From: Sphingobacteriaceae bacterium | Lineage (GTDB): Bacteria > Bacteroidota > Bacteroidia > Sphingobacteriales > Sphingobacteriaceae | DNA: 64,000 bases | Assembly (NCBI GenBank): GCA_947463785.1 | Contig: CANHRG010000004.1 | Span: 1 to 64,000 of the forward strand | Direction of reading: 5' to 3' | Shown: piece by piece, positions 1 through 7,452 of the stretch | How positions within the stretch are numbered: position 1 is the stretch's first letter | How the letters are laid out: each line of letters starts with the position of its first letter | Made by a program: the position numbers and the translations under genes | The notes under the pieces: generated by a model | What the model saw: the letters and a program-made list of their open reading frames with translations, nothing else | Database searches by the model: none | Told to the model about the DNA's origin: nothing

Positions 1-452
1 AAACCACCATTAGATATTCCAGTAGCATAAATTTTAGTTCCATCAACTGAATAATTCGTAATCATATAATCGCAGAGTTGATTAAAGAAACTAACATCAT
101 TTATTCCTATTTGATTGGGGGTTGTGGGTCGTCCATCATTCCAATTTTTTTGAATTCCAGCAGGATAAACCAATACAACTTTGTCTCTATCGGCAATTGG
201 TTTGAAATTAGCAAGATTTATCATTCCTTCTGGTGTACCGCTTCCGCCGTGAATGACAAAAATTAAAGGCATTTTACCTGCATTATTATACCCTGTTGGT
301 AAATAAACTATAAAACTTCTATCATTTCCATCAATTGTTAAGTTAATGGTTTTCTGCTCACTTTGTTTATCAACTGATAATGTTGGAGTATCCTCTTTTT
401 TACAAGAAAAAAGTAAGATGGATAGCAAAAGGAAATTGATTACTAATTGCAT
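1..452 (-). CDS. Alpha/beta-hydrolase esterase lipoprotein (PHB depolymerase/feruloyl esterase-like), N-terminal part
   Basis: The frame is open from an ATG at 452 to the window edge, giving 150 codons; the C-terminal part lies outside. The N-terminus is a lipoprotein signal (hydrophobic run then LLFSCKK), so the protein is probably anchored in the envelope. A strand followed by VIHGGSGTP matches the oxyanion-hole HGG of polyhydroxybutyrate depolymerase and feruloyl esterase families, and GISNGG at the very edge is the serine nucleophile elbow GxSxG. The catalytic Asp and His are not visible. The likely role is hydrolysis of an ester outside the cytoplasm; the substrate cannot be told. The coding sequence is AT-rich compared with the core genes to the right and belongs to the accessory stretch 1-2480. 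Confidence 0.8.
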   Translation of the reverse strand, partial: MQLVINFLLLSILLFSCKKEDTPTLSVDKQSEQKTINLTIDGNDRSFIVYLPTGYNNAGKMPLIFVIHGGSGTPEGMINLANFKPIADRDKVVLVYPAGIQKNWNDGRPTTPNQIGINDVSFFNQLCDYMITNYSVDGTKIYATGISNGG

Positions 453-557
453 AATGGACTTAATCAATTTGAAATTTAAACTAATTAATCATTAGACACT
501 AATGAGACTAAATGGTTTAACAATAAATAACTGAAAAAATATTTGATTGATTATACC

Positions 558-593
558 CAAAAGATGCAACATACCTAACTCACTGACGGACAA
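558..593. repeat. 36-bp imperfect direct repeat, copy A
   Basis: This copy matches 2444-2479 at 32 of 36 positions in the same orientation. The shared core reads CTGACGGACAA at the right end and CAAAAGATGC at the left. The two copies bracket the PLP decarboxylase gene and the ester cyclase remnant. The 129 bp between this copy and the decarboxylase stop codon show no convincing gene. Confidence 0.7.
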
Positions 594-722
594 ATAAGTC
601 CTGCAATTGGTACAAATGTATTTATCTCCTATTTGGTTATTGATAGGTACAATTGAAATGCTAAATACAGATGATAATCTAACCAAACACCCTTTTTGCA
701 AAACCTGTGTTACCTGCTGGCA

Positions 723-2129
723 TTATTTCAGTTGGTCAATTATTTCTGTCATTAGTCTTGTTACAGTTACAATGTCCTTTTCAGTTGTTCTCCAATTTAC
801 GAATGCGGCTCTAATTCCTTTTTGTCCATTGTAGATTGTTGGTGTCATAAACACTATTCCAGTGTCGTTAAGCAATCTCAAAAAAACATTAACTTTTTCT
901 TGATTTTCTTCCCCCTTCAATGTAAAACAAACAGTGTTTAATCGTACTGGTGCTAAAAGTTCAAATTGATTATTGTCTTTAATAAATTGTCCGAATTGAT
1001 TTGATAATTTAATACAATTATCTACAATTTCTTGGTAGCCTCTTTTTCCATAAGCCATAAGAGAAAACCAAGCAGGCAGCGCTTTTAAGCGTCTTGAATT
1101 TTCAGGAAGAAAATTTAAATAACTAAAATTTTCGAGAGGATTTCCTAAGTATGGAGCATTTGAATTTTGAAAAGTTTCAACTTGTAAAAGTTTATGTTGT
1201 TCCTTTACAAAGAATACAGCACTTTCATAAGGAACATTTAACCATTTATGACAATCTATAGTGATGCTGTCTGCTTTTTCCCAACCATTTACAAGATGCT
1301 TATGTGTTTTTGAACACACAGCAAAACCGCCAAAGGCTGCATCAATATGCCACCAAAATTTATACTTTTCTTTGAGTTTAGCAATTGCGATAAAATCATC
1401 AAAATCGACTGTATTTACAGTTCCTCCACTTGAAATAAGTATAAAGGGTTCCCCGCAAAGGTCAATGATTTTATTCTCTAATTCTGCAATGTTTATAGCC
1501 TCTCTATTCTCGTCTTGTGTTTTTATTATAATTATATTTTTGCTTCCAAGTCCTAAAAGAGAAAGAGACTTTATTGCGGAAGAATGTGGTGTCGCTGTTA
1601 ATATATTTATGTGTCCAGAAACGCCCTCTTTTGCAAAATCTTTTCCTAATTCCTTTCCTATCCATTGTCTTGCAACTGCAAGACAAGTAAAATTTGACAT
1701 TGTTGCACCTGTAACAAAACCACCTAAGAAGTTATTTGGCAATTCAAAAAGGTCTAACATTAATTGTATAGCTTCTAATTCAATTAATGCTGAAATATCA
1801 CCTTGTCCTTGTGTTGCGAAAGAAACTTGGTCGTAAATTGTAGTTAACCAGTCTCCAACAATAGAAGCAGGTGTCGAACCACCGGTAACATATCCCCAAA
1901 AACGAGGTCCCGAAGTAGATACCATTATCGGCTCAAATCTTTCATTGAATTGTTTAAGTGTTTCAATTGTCCCAAACCCAATTTCCGATAAATTTAGTTT
2001 CCCTTCTACTATATTTTTCGTAGAAGTTGGTCTGTCCGTAATTTTGGTCAGATATTCTACTCCTTGTTCCTTTACCTTTTCAAGTAAAGTGTCAAGGTTT
2101 ACTATGTCATTTTGCAAATGTTCATTCAT
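723..2129 (-). CDS. Pyridoxal-dependent (group II) amino acid decarboxylase family protein
   Basis: The 468-residue product belongs to the fold-type I PLP decarboxylases (aromatic amino acid/glutamate decarboxylase-like). Visible hallmarks are WHIDAAFGGFA, with the Asp that contacts the pyridine nitrogen, and DCHKWLNVPYES, where the Lys of HKW forms the Schiff base with PLP. An N-terminal helical region and a C-terminal small domain are both present, so the enzyme looks complete. I start at the ATG at 2129; a 30-codon extension begins with TTG and has no family similarity that I recognise. It would release an amine and CO2 from an amino acid in the cytoplasm; the substrate is not evident. The gene is AT-rich, stands alone, and lies between two copies of a direct repeat, which suggests acquisition as a cassette. 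Confidence 0.85.
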   Translation of the reverse strand: MNEHLQNDIVNLDTLLEKVKEQGVEYLTKITDRPTSTKNIVEGKLNLSEIGFGTIETLKQFNERFEPIMVSTSGPRFWGYVTGGSTPASIVGDWLTTIYDQVSFATQGQGDISALIELEAIQLMLDLFELPNNFLGGFVTGATMSNFTCLAVARQWIGKELGKDFAKEGVSGHINILTATPHSSAIKSLSLLGLGSKNIIIIKTQDENREAINIAELENKIIDLCGEPFILISSGGTVNTVDFDDFIAIAKLKEKYKFWWHIDAAFGGFAVCSKTHKHLVNGWEKADSITIDCHKWLNVPYESAVFFVKEQHKLLQVETFQNSNAPYLGNPLENFSYLNFLPENSRRLKALPAWFSLMAYGKRGYQEIVDNCIKLSNQFGQFIKDNNQFELLAPVRLNTVCFTLKGEENQEKVNVFLRLLNDTGIVFMTPTIYNGQKGIRAAFVNWRTTEKDIVTVTRLMTEIIDQLK

Positions 2130-2277
2130 ATTTCTATCGTTGGCTATGCTTGCAGGTAACTTATTTATACCAACAGAATGGCTCCAATTCACCCATATCT
2201 GGTATACTTGGTGCCACAAAGTGGCTGGATATTCAGTAATTTTCTTTAAAATTAACTCAAATTTATTTTTTTGATAG

Positions 2278-2472
2278 ACCTTTAAGGGGAAATTTATTTC
2301 AGAAATTGACGGCTACTTACCTACAGAAAAACCAATCAATGAAATTGCAAGTTCTGTCTATAGACTTCAAAACGGTAAAATAGTTGAATATTGGATTCAG
2401 ATAGACAGGCTTGGTTTTGAGAAGCAGCTTCAAAACAAAAAATCAAAAGATGCAGCACATCTAACTCCCTGA
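2278..2472 (+). pseudogene. C-terminal remnant of a SnoaL-like ester cyclase
   Basis: From 2278 to the stop at 2472 the frame reads an ester-cyclase tail, including SSVYRLQNGKIVEYW and QIDRLGFEKQLQ, which resembles the last beta strands of SnoaL-like polyketide/ester cyclases (GKI.E.W...D..G...Q). There is no start codon and an in-frame TAG lies immediately upstream, so the N-terminal two thirds are missing. The last codons run into copy B of the direct repeat. This is best read as a gene truncated when the neighbouring decarboxylase segment arrived. The family assignment comes from recognising the motif pattern in a short stretch. Confidence 0.55.
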
Positions 2473-2479
2473 CGGACAA
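2444..2479. repeat. 36-bp imperfect direct repeat, copy B
   Basis: This is the partner of 558-593 (32/36 identical). It overlaps the end of the ester cyclase remnant and stops just before the terminator of tRNA-Asn, so it also marks the edge between the AT-rich accessory stretch and the core chromosome. Confidence 0.7.
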
Positions 2480-2480
2480 C

Positions 2481-2506
2481 AAAAAAGGCGACATTTCTGT
2501 CGCCTT
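2481..2506 (-). terminator. Rho-independent terminator of tRNA-Asn
   Basis: On the minus strand a GGCGACA/TGTCGCC stem with a GAAA loop is followed by six T residues. It begins about 12 nt past the tRNA 3' end, so it terminates the tRNA-Asn transcript and shields the tRNA from the accessory genes beyond. Confidence 0.85.
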
Positions 2507-2517
2507 GTGCACTCTTG

Positions 2518-2591
2518 CTCCTGAGGCTGGGCTCGAACCAGCGACCCTCTGATTAACAGTCAGATGCTCTAACCGGCTGAGCTACTCAGGA
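2518..2591 (-). tRNA. tRNA-Asn (anticodon GTT)
   Basis: A 74-nt cloverleaf is visible on the minus strand. The acceptor arms TCCTGAG and CTCAGGA pair perfectly, the anticodon loop is CTGTTAA between TCTGA and TCAGA, and the T-arm contains GGTTCGAGCC. The discriminator base is G and CCA is not encoded. The accessory stretch lies on its 3' side, the usual side for tRNA-associated islands, but the terminator is still in place and I found no duplicated tRNA end. Confidence 0.95.
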
Positions 2592-2696
2592 ATTCCGGTT
2601 AACAAAGGACTGAAGCCCTTTGCCCCAATTGGGATTGCAATATTCGGGATTTAAAATTATTTATGCAATATTTGCGCTCGAAAAAAATAAAAAAAT

Positions 2697-3617
2697 ATGA
2701 GCCTTGTTGTAATTGGTACCGTAGCTTTTGATGCCATTGAAACTCCTTTCGGCAAAACGGATAAAATTGTAGGCGGTGCAGCCACCTACGCTAGCCTCTC
2801 TGCCTCTTATTTTTACAAAAATGTAAAGATAGTAGCCGTGGTTGGAGATGATTTCCCGAAAGCTGATATTCAGGCATTTGAAGATCACGGCATCAGTACC
2901 GAAGGTTTACAAATTAAACAAGGCGAAAAATCATTCTTCTGGTCGGGCAAATACCACACCGATATGAACAGCCGCGATACGCTGGTAACCGACTTAAACG
3001 TATTGGCCAATTTCGACCCCATTATACCAGACTCTTACCAGGATTGCGAATTCTTGCTATTGGGCAATTTGGTTCCTCAGGTACAATTAACCACCATTCA
3101 GCGCTTAAAAAAACGTCCGAAACTGATTGTTTTAGATACGATGAACTTCTGGATGGACGTTGCCTTGAACGATTTACTAGATGTATTGAAAGAAGTAGAC
3201 GTACTCACCATCAACGATGCAGAAGCACGCCAACTTTCTGGTGAATATTCTTTGGTAAAAGCAGCAGAAAAAATCTTGACCATGGGACCTAAGTACCTGA
3301 TTATTAAAAAAGGTGAGCATGGCGCCTTATTATTCCACGAAAACCAAGTATTCTCTGCTCCTGCCCTTCCGCTAGCCGAAGTTTTCGATCCAACCGGTGC
3401 TGGCGATACCTTTGCCGGTGGCTTTATTGGCTACTTGGCTAAAGTAGGAACCGTGAATTTCAATAACATGAAAAATGCCATTATTTACGGTTCGGCATTG
3501 GCTTCGTTCTGCGTAGAAAAATTCGGTACAGAACGCATCAAAAATTTAAGCGAAGAAGAAATCAGCCAACGGGTACAGGAGTTTGTGAAGCTGAGCAGCT
3601 TTACAATTGAGATTTAA
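2697..3617 (+). CDS. PfkB-family sugar (or nucleoside) kinase
   Basis: The 306-residue protein has the ribokinase/PfkB fold: an N-terminal VIGTVAFD strand, a di-glycine region near residue 23 (VGGAATYAS), and the C-terminal signature DPTGAGDTFAGG, whose Asp is the catalytic base and whose GAGD forms the anion hole. It phosphorylates a sugar or nucleoside hydroxyl with ATP in the cytoplasm; the substrate cannot be read off, although many Bacteroidota homologues are annotated as sugar or adenosine kinase-like. Its ATG lies in an A-rich leader. The 3' end overlaps the convergent cytochrome b5-like gene by 17 bp. It looks monocistronic. Confidence 0.9.
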   Translation: MSLVVIGTVAFDAIETPFGKTDKIVGGAATYASLSASYFYKNVKIVAVVGDDFPKADIQAFEDHGISTEGLQIKQGEKSFFWSGKYHTDMNSRDTLVTDLNVLANFDPIIPDSYQDCEFLLLGNLVPQVQLTTIQRLKKRPKLIVLDTMNFWMDVALNDLLDVLKEVDVLTINDAEARQLSGEYSLVKAAEKILTMGPKYLIIKKGEHGALLFHENQVFSAPALPLAEVFDPTGAGDTFAGGFIGYLAKVGTVNFNNMKNAIIYGSALASFCVEKFGTERIKNLSEEEISQRVQEFVKLSSFTIEI

Positions 3618-3846
3618 TCAGCAATCCAATTACTTCAAACTTTTCGAAAACTTGGCGTGAATGCGGAGCATCTTTCAGTTCTGCTGTTAAATCTTGACCA
3701 GCCCAATGTTCGTAATGCTTACCGTTTTTCCAAAGGCGGCTGGCGCTGACGTCGTAAATTTTACCTTCAAAAGCAATCCAAATTTCGGGTTTATCTTGCC
3801 CATTTCGCAAAGCCAATTGTGCTAAGGTATAGCTCGGCAAACTCAT
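3601..3846 (-). CDS. Small cytochrome b5-like heme-binding protein
   Basis: This 81-residue protein is one cytochrome b5-like heme/steroid-binding domain. The sequence shows YTLAQLA, then IWIAFEGKIYDVS, then GKHYEHWAGQDLT and DAPHS. His44 or His47 and His62 sit where the two axial heme ligands are expected; the classical HPGG is replaced by the EHWAGQD form common in short bacterial members. There is no signal peptide or membrane anchor. Its ATG overlaps the stop of the lycopene cyclase gene by 4 bp, so it is translationally coupled to the carotenoid operon. A role as electron donor to the di-iron carotenoid oxygenases encoded nearby (CrtZ, CrtW) is possible but is inference. The 3' end overlaps the convergent PfkB gene by 17 bp. 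Confidence 0.8.
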   Translation of the reverse strand: MSLPSYTLAQLALRNGQDKPEIWIAFEGKIYDVSASRLWKNGKHYEHWAGQDLTAELKDAPHSRQVFEKFEVIGLLIKSQL

Positions 3847-4520
3847 CGGGCGGTTCTCTTCTTAAAATATTCAAACCAGATCATGTTCATTAGCAATAAT
3901 GCCAGCGAATAAAAATGATCTTCAAAAGGTATCGTTCCCACCCGGAGGGCCATATTCTCTGCATCGTTATACAGCACGATCGGGATGCTGGTTAACAATC
4001 CGTTAACGATGTAAAAAGGAATGAGAGAAACCACATACGCCAAGTAAAAACGACTGAGCCAAGGCGCTTTTTGGACAAATTGCGTGAAGTAGATGAGTGG
4101 CAAGAGCAGGCCAAAGGTTACCAAAGTGTAAACCCGATCGTAAAAAAAGATCAGTAACAACAGCGATAGCACTAAGAAAAACCAGCTAATCCACCGACTT
4201 GCTTTTGCCAACAGATCGTGTTTAATGTAATGATTTAGGCATTCGTAGGTGAAGATGCAGGCAAATGGCACGGTAAAAAAGAACAGGATTTCTTCCAGGG
4301 GAAGTCCTTGGAAATTGATACCTAAAATATAATCGGGATTGAACGACCAAACCCCTTCCCAGGTAAAGATCAGATCCCAGAACAGAAAAACCAATCCGGT
4401 TAGCAAAAGAGCTGGAAATAACGATTTCCAATACTGAACAAAGCGAACCCGTTTATCGAACGAAAGTACTAGCGGAAAGAAAATCGTAAGAAAATTGATC
4501 AGCAGGTAAGCACCTTTCAT
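3843..4520 (-). CDS. crtY: Lycopene beta-cyclase, membrane CrtYc/CrtYd fused type
   Basis: The 225-residue protein has about six or seven hydrophobic segments and two lycopene-cyclase domain halves. The first contains the conserved PLEEILFFFTVPF with its acidic pair, and the second contains the similar IPFEDHFYSLALLLMN near the C-terminus. This is the fused form of the heterodimeric CrtYc/CrtYd cyclases, unrelated to the flavoprotein CrtY. It would convert lycopene to beta-carotene in the inner membrane. I choose the ATG at 4520; an upstream TTG adds three residues. It is the third gene of the crtB operon, starting 9 bp after the preceding stop and overlapping the cytochrome b5-like gene by 4 bp. 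Confidence 0.87.
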   Translation of the reverse strand: MKGAYLLINFLTIFFPLVLSFDKRVRFVQYWKSLFPALLLTGLVFLFWDLIFTWEGVWSFNPDYILGINFQGLPLEEILFFFTVPFACIFTYECLNHYIKHDLLAKASRWISWFFLVLSLLLLIFFYDRVYTLVTFGLLLPLIYFTQFVQKAPWLSRFYLAYVVSLIPFYIVNGLLTSIPIVLYNDAENMALRVGTIPFEDHFYSLALLLMNMIWFEYFKKRTAR

Positions 4521-4529
4521 AGCATGCAA

Positions 4530-5048
4530 TTAGATAAACTTCTTCAAAATCTGCTCTTCAGATGGGGTACACAAATTGGTATCGAGCATGAACTTAGCAA
4601 TACTCCGTACTAAATCCTGGTCACTTCGTCCAAACTTTTTGAGCTCAAATAAACGAACAATGGCCTTTCGGTCTTCAGACAAATCATCACTATAACCCAA
4701 AAACGAAGGCGTATAAAACTGAAAGGAGAAACGCATAAAACGAATTTCCAGATCGTCGGGCGCTGCCGTTACAGCTTTACTGATCTGCTTATCGGCCCGA
4801 TTTACATGTTTGAGTTTTGAGTAAGGATTCCAGCTATGCTTTGCCTTTAGCCCTTCTAAAGTGCCCACGTAGGCCCAAATTAAAGGGTCGTTGCTGTTCA
4901 AGCTAGTCAATTCCTTATGCAAACTGACAGTAATTTCCTCACTGTCTACTGCTTTAACTATATTTTTTTTAATGTAGGCGAGATCCTGTGCCATAGAAAA
5001 TTGTGCAAGGCACACAAAGCAAAATAGGTAAGCAAGAATTGACCTCAT
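4530..5048 (-). CDS. Secreted protein of unknown function in the carotenoid operon
   Basis: I do not recognise a named family. The 172-residue product starts with a clear Sec signal peptide (hydrophobic core, then SMAQ), so the mature part is likely periplasmic. The rest is soluble and mostly helical, with blocks NDPLIWAYVGTLEGLKAKHS and AAPDDLEIRFMRFSFQ that recall TPR-like helices. The gene begins 1 bp after the crtB stop and ends just before the lycopene cyclase, so it is co-transcribed with the pathway. This position suggests a role in pigment assembly or in supporting membrane-bound enzymes, but nothing in the sequence shows catalysis. No Cys or metal-binding pattern stands out. Confidence 0.75.
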   Translation of the reverse strand: MRSILAYLFCFVCLAQFSMAQDLAYIKKNIVKAVDSEEITVSLHKELTSLNSNDPLIWAYVGTLEGLKAKHSWNPYSKLKHVNRADKQISKAVTAAPDDLEIRFMRFSFQFYTPSFLGYSDDLSEDRKAIVRLFELKKFGRSDQDLVRSIAKFMLDTNLCTPSEEQILKKFI

Positions 5049-5049
5049 A

Positions 5050-5886
5050 TTAAATCTTCCCCCAGGAATTTTTCACCAAAGCCTGTGCCATTAACCACAT
5101 TTTTTGAGGATCGGACACCCGGATGCGTTTTTGAGTGACTTCACCAGCCGAGCTTGCTTTGATTTTTTTAAAGAGCTCAAAATAATAGACATACGCAATG
5201 TACACTCCTTTTCGGCAGCCATTTGGCAACAAGCGAATACCTGTTAAACCTTCGTCAAAATCGGCCTGAATATCGTCCTCAATGGCTTTTTTATCCTGTT
5301 CAGAGAAGGCATTGAAATCTACCCCCGGGAAATAGACCCGACCTCTCTCCTCAAAATCAGAACGGATATCTCTTAAAAAATTGATCTTTTGAAATGCCGA
5401 ACCCAGTTTACAAGCATAAGAAACTAAGGGTTCGTAAACTTCCGTTTTACCGTCGCAAAAAACCTTCAAACACATCAAACCAATTACTTCTGCCGAACCG
5501 TAAATATACTCCTCATAGCCTTGTCGATCGTATTCCACCTTGTCCAAATCCATTTCCATAGATTTGAGAAACGCATCGATCAGTTCGTAATCAATGTTAT
5601 ATTGATTCACCACCAGTTGAAAAGCATGCAATACCGGATTTAAGCTAATTTTTTGCGCAATGGCTACTTGCGTTTCCTTTCGAAATTCGGCAATCAAACG
5701 GGCTTTATCGTGCTCATGAAACGTATCTACAATTTCATCCGCATAGCGAACAAAACCGTAAATGGCATATATGGGATAGTGAAAACGCTGATCGAAGGCA
5801 CGAATGCCTAAACTGAAAGAAGTACTATACTTTTGAGTTATCAGTTTACTGCACTCCAAGCAAGTTTCATCATACAATTCAATCAT
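5050..5886 (-). CDS. crtB: Phytoene synthase
   Basis: The enzyme condenses two GGPP molecules to phytoene, the first committed step of carotenoid synthesis. The 278-residue squalene/phytoene synthase fold shows KYSTSFSLGIRAF, the first Asp-rich motif YADEIVDTFHEHD, and the second QKINFLRDIRSDFEERGRVY, where DIRSD binds Mg2+-diphosphate. I start at the ATG at 5886 rather than 5940: the shorter start is followed at once by the conserved region, and a perfect -7 promoter box (5905-5912) lies inside the longer version. It heads an operon with the unknown secreted protein, the cyclase and the cytochrome b5-like gene, and is divergent from crtI. Confidence 0.93.
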   Translation of the reverse strand: MIELYDETCLECSKLITQKYSTSFSLGIRAFDQRFHYPIYAIYGFVRYADEIVDTFHEHDKARLIAEFRKETQVAIAQKISLNPVLHAFQLVVNQYNIDYELIDAFLKSMEMDLDKVEYDRQGYEEYIYGSAEVIGLMCLKVFCDGKTEVYEPLVSYACKLGSAFQKINFLRDIRSDFEERGRVYFPGVDFNAFSEQDKKAIEDDIQADFDEGLTGIRLLPNGCRKGVYIAYVYYFELFKKIKASSAGEVTQKRIRVSDPQKMWLMAQALVKNSWGKI

Positions 5887-5904
5887 AGCCGGGTAAGGTT
5901 TGAT

Positions 5905-5912
5905 CAAATCTA
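5905..5912 (-). promoter_or_regulatory. -7 promoter box of the crtB operon
   Basis: TAGATTTG on the minus strand is an exact match to the Bacteroidota -7 consensus TAnnTTTG, 18 nt upstream of the crtB ATG at 5886. I see no clear -33 TTTG at normal spacing, which could mean an alternative sigma factor or an activator. The crtI promoter must lie in the same 83-bp divergent gap (TAACTTTA at 5955-5962 is a weak candidate). Confidence 0.55.
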
Positions 5913-5969
5913 CAAAAAAGCAGCAGCTATCTTTAGACAATACGCGAATTCATCCTAACTTTACACGAA

Positions 5970-7445
5970 ATGAACACATCAAAAATTGCCGTAATTGGAT
6001 CCGGGTTCTCCGGTTTAGCCACTGCCGCTCTACTGGCCCAACAAGGTCATAAAGTGTGTATTTACGAGAAAAACGACCAAGCCGGCGGACGGGCTAGGGT
6101 ATGGGAGAAAGATGGTTTCCGATTTGATATGGGGCCAAGCTGGTACTGGATGCCCGATGTGTTTGAGAATTATTTTGCCCTTTTTGGTAAAAAAGTAAGT
6201 GATTTCTACGATTTAAAACGGCTCGATCCGGGCTATCGCATCTATTTTGAAAAAAATGAAGTGATGGATATCCCTGCCGGGATGAACGAGCTTGAAGCAC
6301 TTTTTGAACATCACGAACCCGGCAGTGCCGGCAAATTGCGTGAATTTTTAGCTCAAGCAGCTTACAAATACCAGGTAGGCATGGGCGACTATGTTTTCCG
6401 TCCTTCGCTTTCCATCACCGAATTTATCGATTGGCGTTTGATACGTGAAAGCTTTCGTATTCAAATGTTCAGCAGCATGAGTAAACACGTGCGTTCGTTC
6501 TTCAAAAATCCGAAATTGATCAAGTTGCTCGAATTTCCGGTGCTTTTTCTCGGTGCTACGCCGCAAAACACCCCGGCCATGTACAGCATGATGAATTATG
6601 CTGACCTGGCTTTGGGCACCTGGTACCCTCAAAATGGGATGAACGAGATCATCAAAGCAATGGTACAAATTGCCGAGGACCAAGGAGTAGAAATCAAATT
6701 GAATGCAGAAGTAAAACACATTCGTACTGAAAACAAGAAAGCCTTAGGGGTGGAAACCAATCTGGGATTTTTTGAAGCAGATGTGGTAGTAGCTGCAGCA
6801 GATTATGAGCATGTAGACCAACAATTAACCGAGAAAAAATTACGGAACTATTCCGAAAAATATTGGGATAGCCGGACCATGTCACCTTCCAGCCTACTAT
6901 TTTATTTAGGAACTAACAAAAAAATTGAGGGTGTTCTACATCACAATTTATTTTTTGACGAGGATTTTGATGTACATGCCGAAGAGATTTACACCAATCC
7001 GAAATGGCCAAGCAAGCCACTTTTTTATGCTTCCTGCCCTTCCAAAACAGACCCTACAATAGCACCTGAAGGCGGAGAAAATTTATTCTTCCTGATGCCC
7101 ATAGCACCTGGCTTAACAGACTCTGAGGAAATGCGTGAAAAGTATTACCAGCTGATGATGGATCGATTCGAGAAGATGATTGGGCAATCTGTTCGTGACA
7201 GCGTAGTGCTTAAACGCAGCTATGCTTTGGAAGATTTTAAAGCAGACTACCATTCGTTTAAGGGCAATGCCTACGGATTAGCCAATACCCTTGCTCAAAC
7301 GGCTTTCTTCAAACCCAGAATGCGTTCTAAAGCGGTCAAAAATTTATTCTTTACCGGACAGTTAACCGTTCCAGGACCCGGTGTGCCGCCGTCTATCATC
7401 TCGGGTCAGGTAGTAGCCAAAGAAATTGAGAAATTCCTGAAATAA
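5970..7445 (+). CDS. crtI: Phytoene desaturase (lycopene-forming)
   Basis: This 491-residue FAD enzyme carries out the desaturation steps from phytoene to lycopene at the membrane. The N-terminal Rossmann motif VIGSGFSGLATAALLAQQGH is followed by EKNDQAGGRARVW, and the C-terminal FTGQLTVPGPGVPPSIISGQ is the CrtI-type signature that closes the FAD site. Length and order match the bacterial CrtI family. It is transcribed divergently from crtB with an 83-bp gap between the two ATGs, the usual Bacteroidota arrangement, and is followed 7 bp later by the convergent sigma factor gene. Confidence 0.94.
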   Translation: MNTSKIAVIGSGFSGLATAALLAQQGHKVCIYEKNDQAGGRARVWEKDGFRFDMGPSWYWMPDVFENYFALFGKKVSDFYDLKRLDPGYRIYFEKNEVMDIPAGMNELEALFEHHEPGSAGKLREFLAQAAYKYQVGMGDYVFRPSLSITEFIDWRLIRESFRIQMFSSMSKHVRSFFKNPKLIKLLEFPVLFLGATPQNTPAMYSMMNYADLALGTWYPQNGMNEIIKAMVQIAEDQGVEIKLNAEVKHIRTENKKALGVETNLGFFEADVVVAAADYEHVDQQLTEKKLRNYSEKYWDSRTMSPSSLLFYLGTNKKIEGVLHHNLFFDEDFDVHAEEIYTNPKWPSKPLFYASCPSKTDPTIAPEGGENLFFLMPIAPGLTDSEEMREKYYQLMMDRFEKMIGQSVRDSVVLKRSYALEDFKADYHSFKGNAYGLANTLAQTAFFKPRMRSKAVKNLFFTGQLTVPGPGVPPSIISGQVVAKEIEKFLK

Positions 7446-7452
7446 AGGCTCT

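Noticed and set aside
492-701. 69-codon open frame on the minus strand across repeat copy A
   Set aside because: It reads through the direct repeat, has no domain and no ribosome binding site, and is best explained by the repeat.
1261-1836. Long open frame on the plus strand opposite the PLP decarboxylase
   Set aside because: It is antisense to a gene with clear catalytic motifs and its translation shows no recognisable domain.
2592-2696. Possible island boundary on the pfkB side of tRNA-Asn
   Set aside because: No duplicated tRNA end or composition change is present on this side; it looks like a normal promoter region.
5887-5940. Longer N-terminus for CrtB
   Set aside because: The 18 extra residues precede the conserved region and contain an exact promoter box in their DNA.
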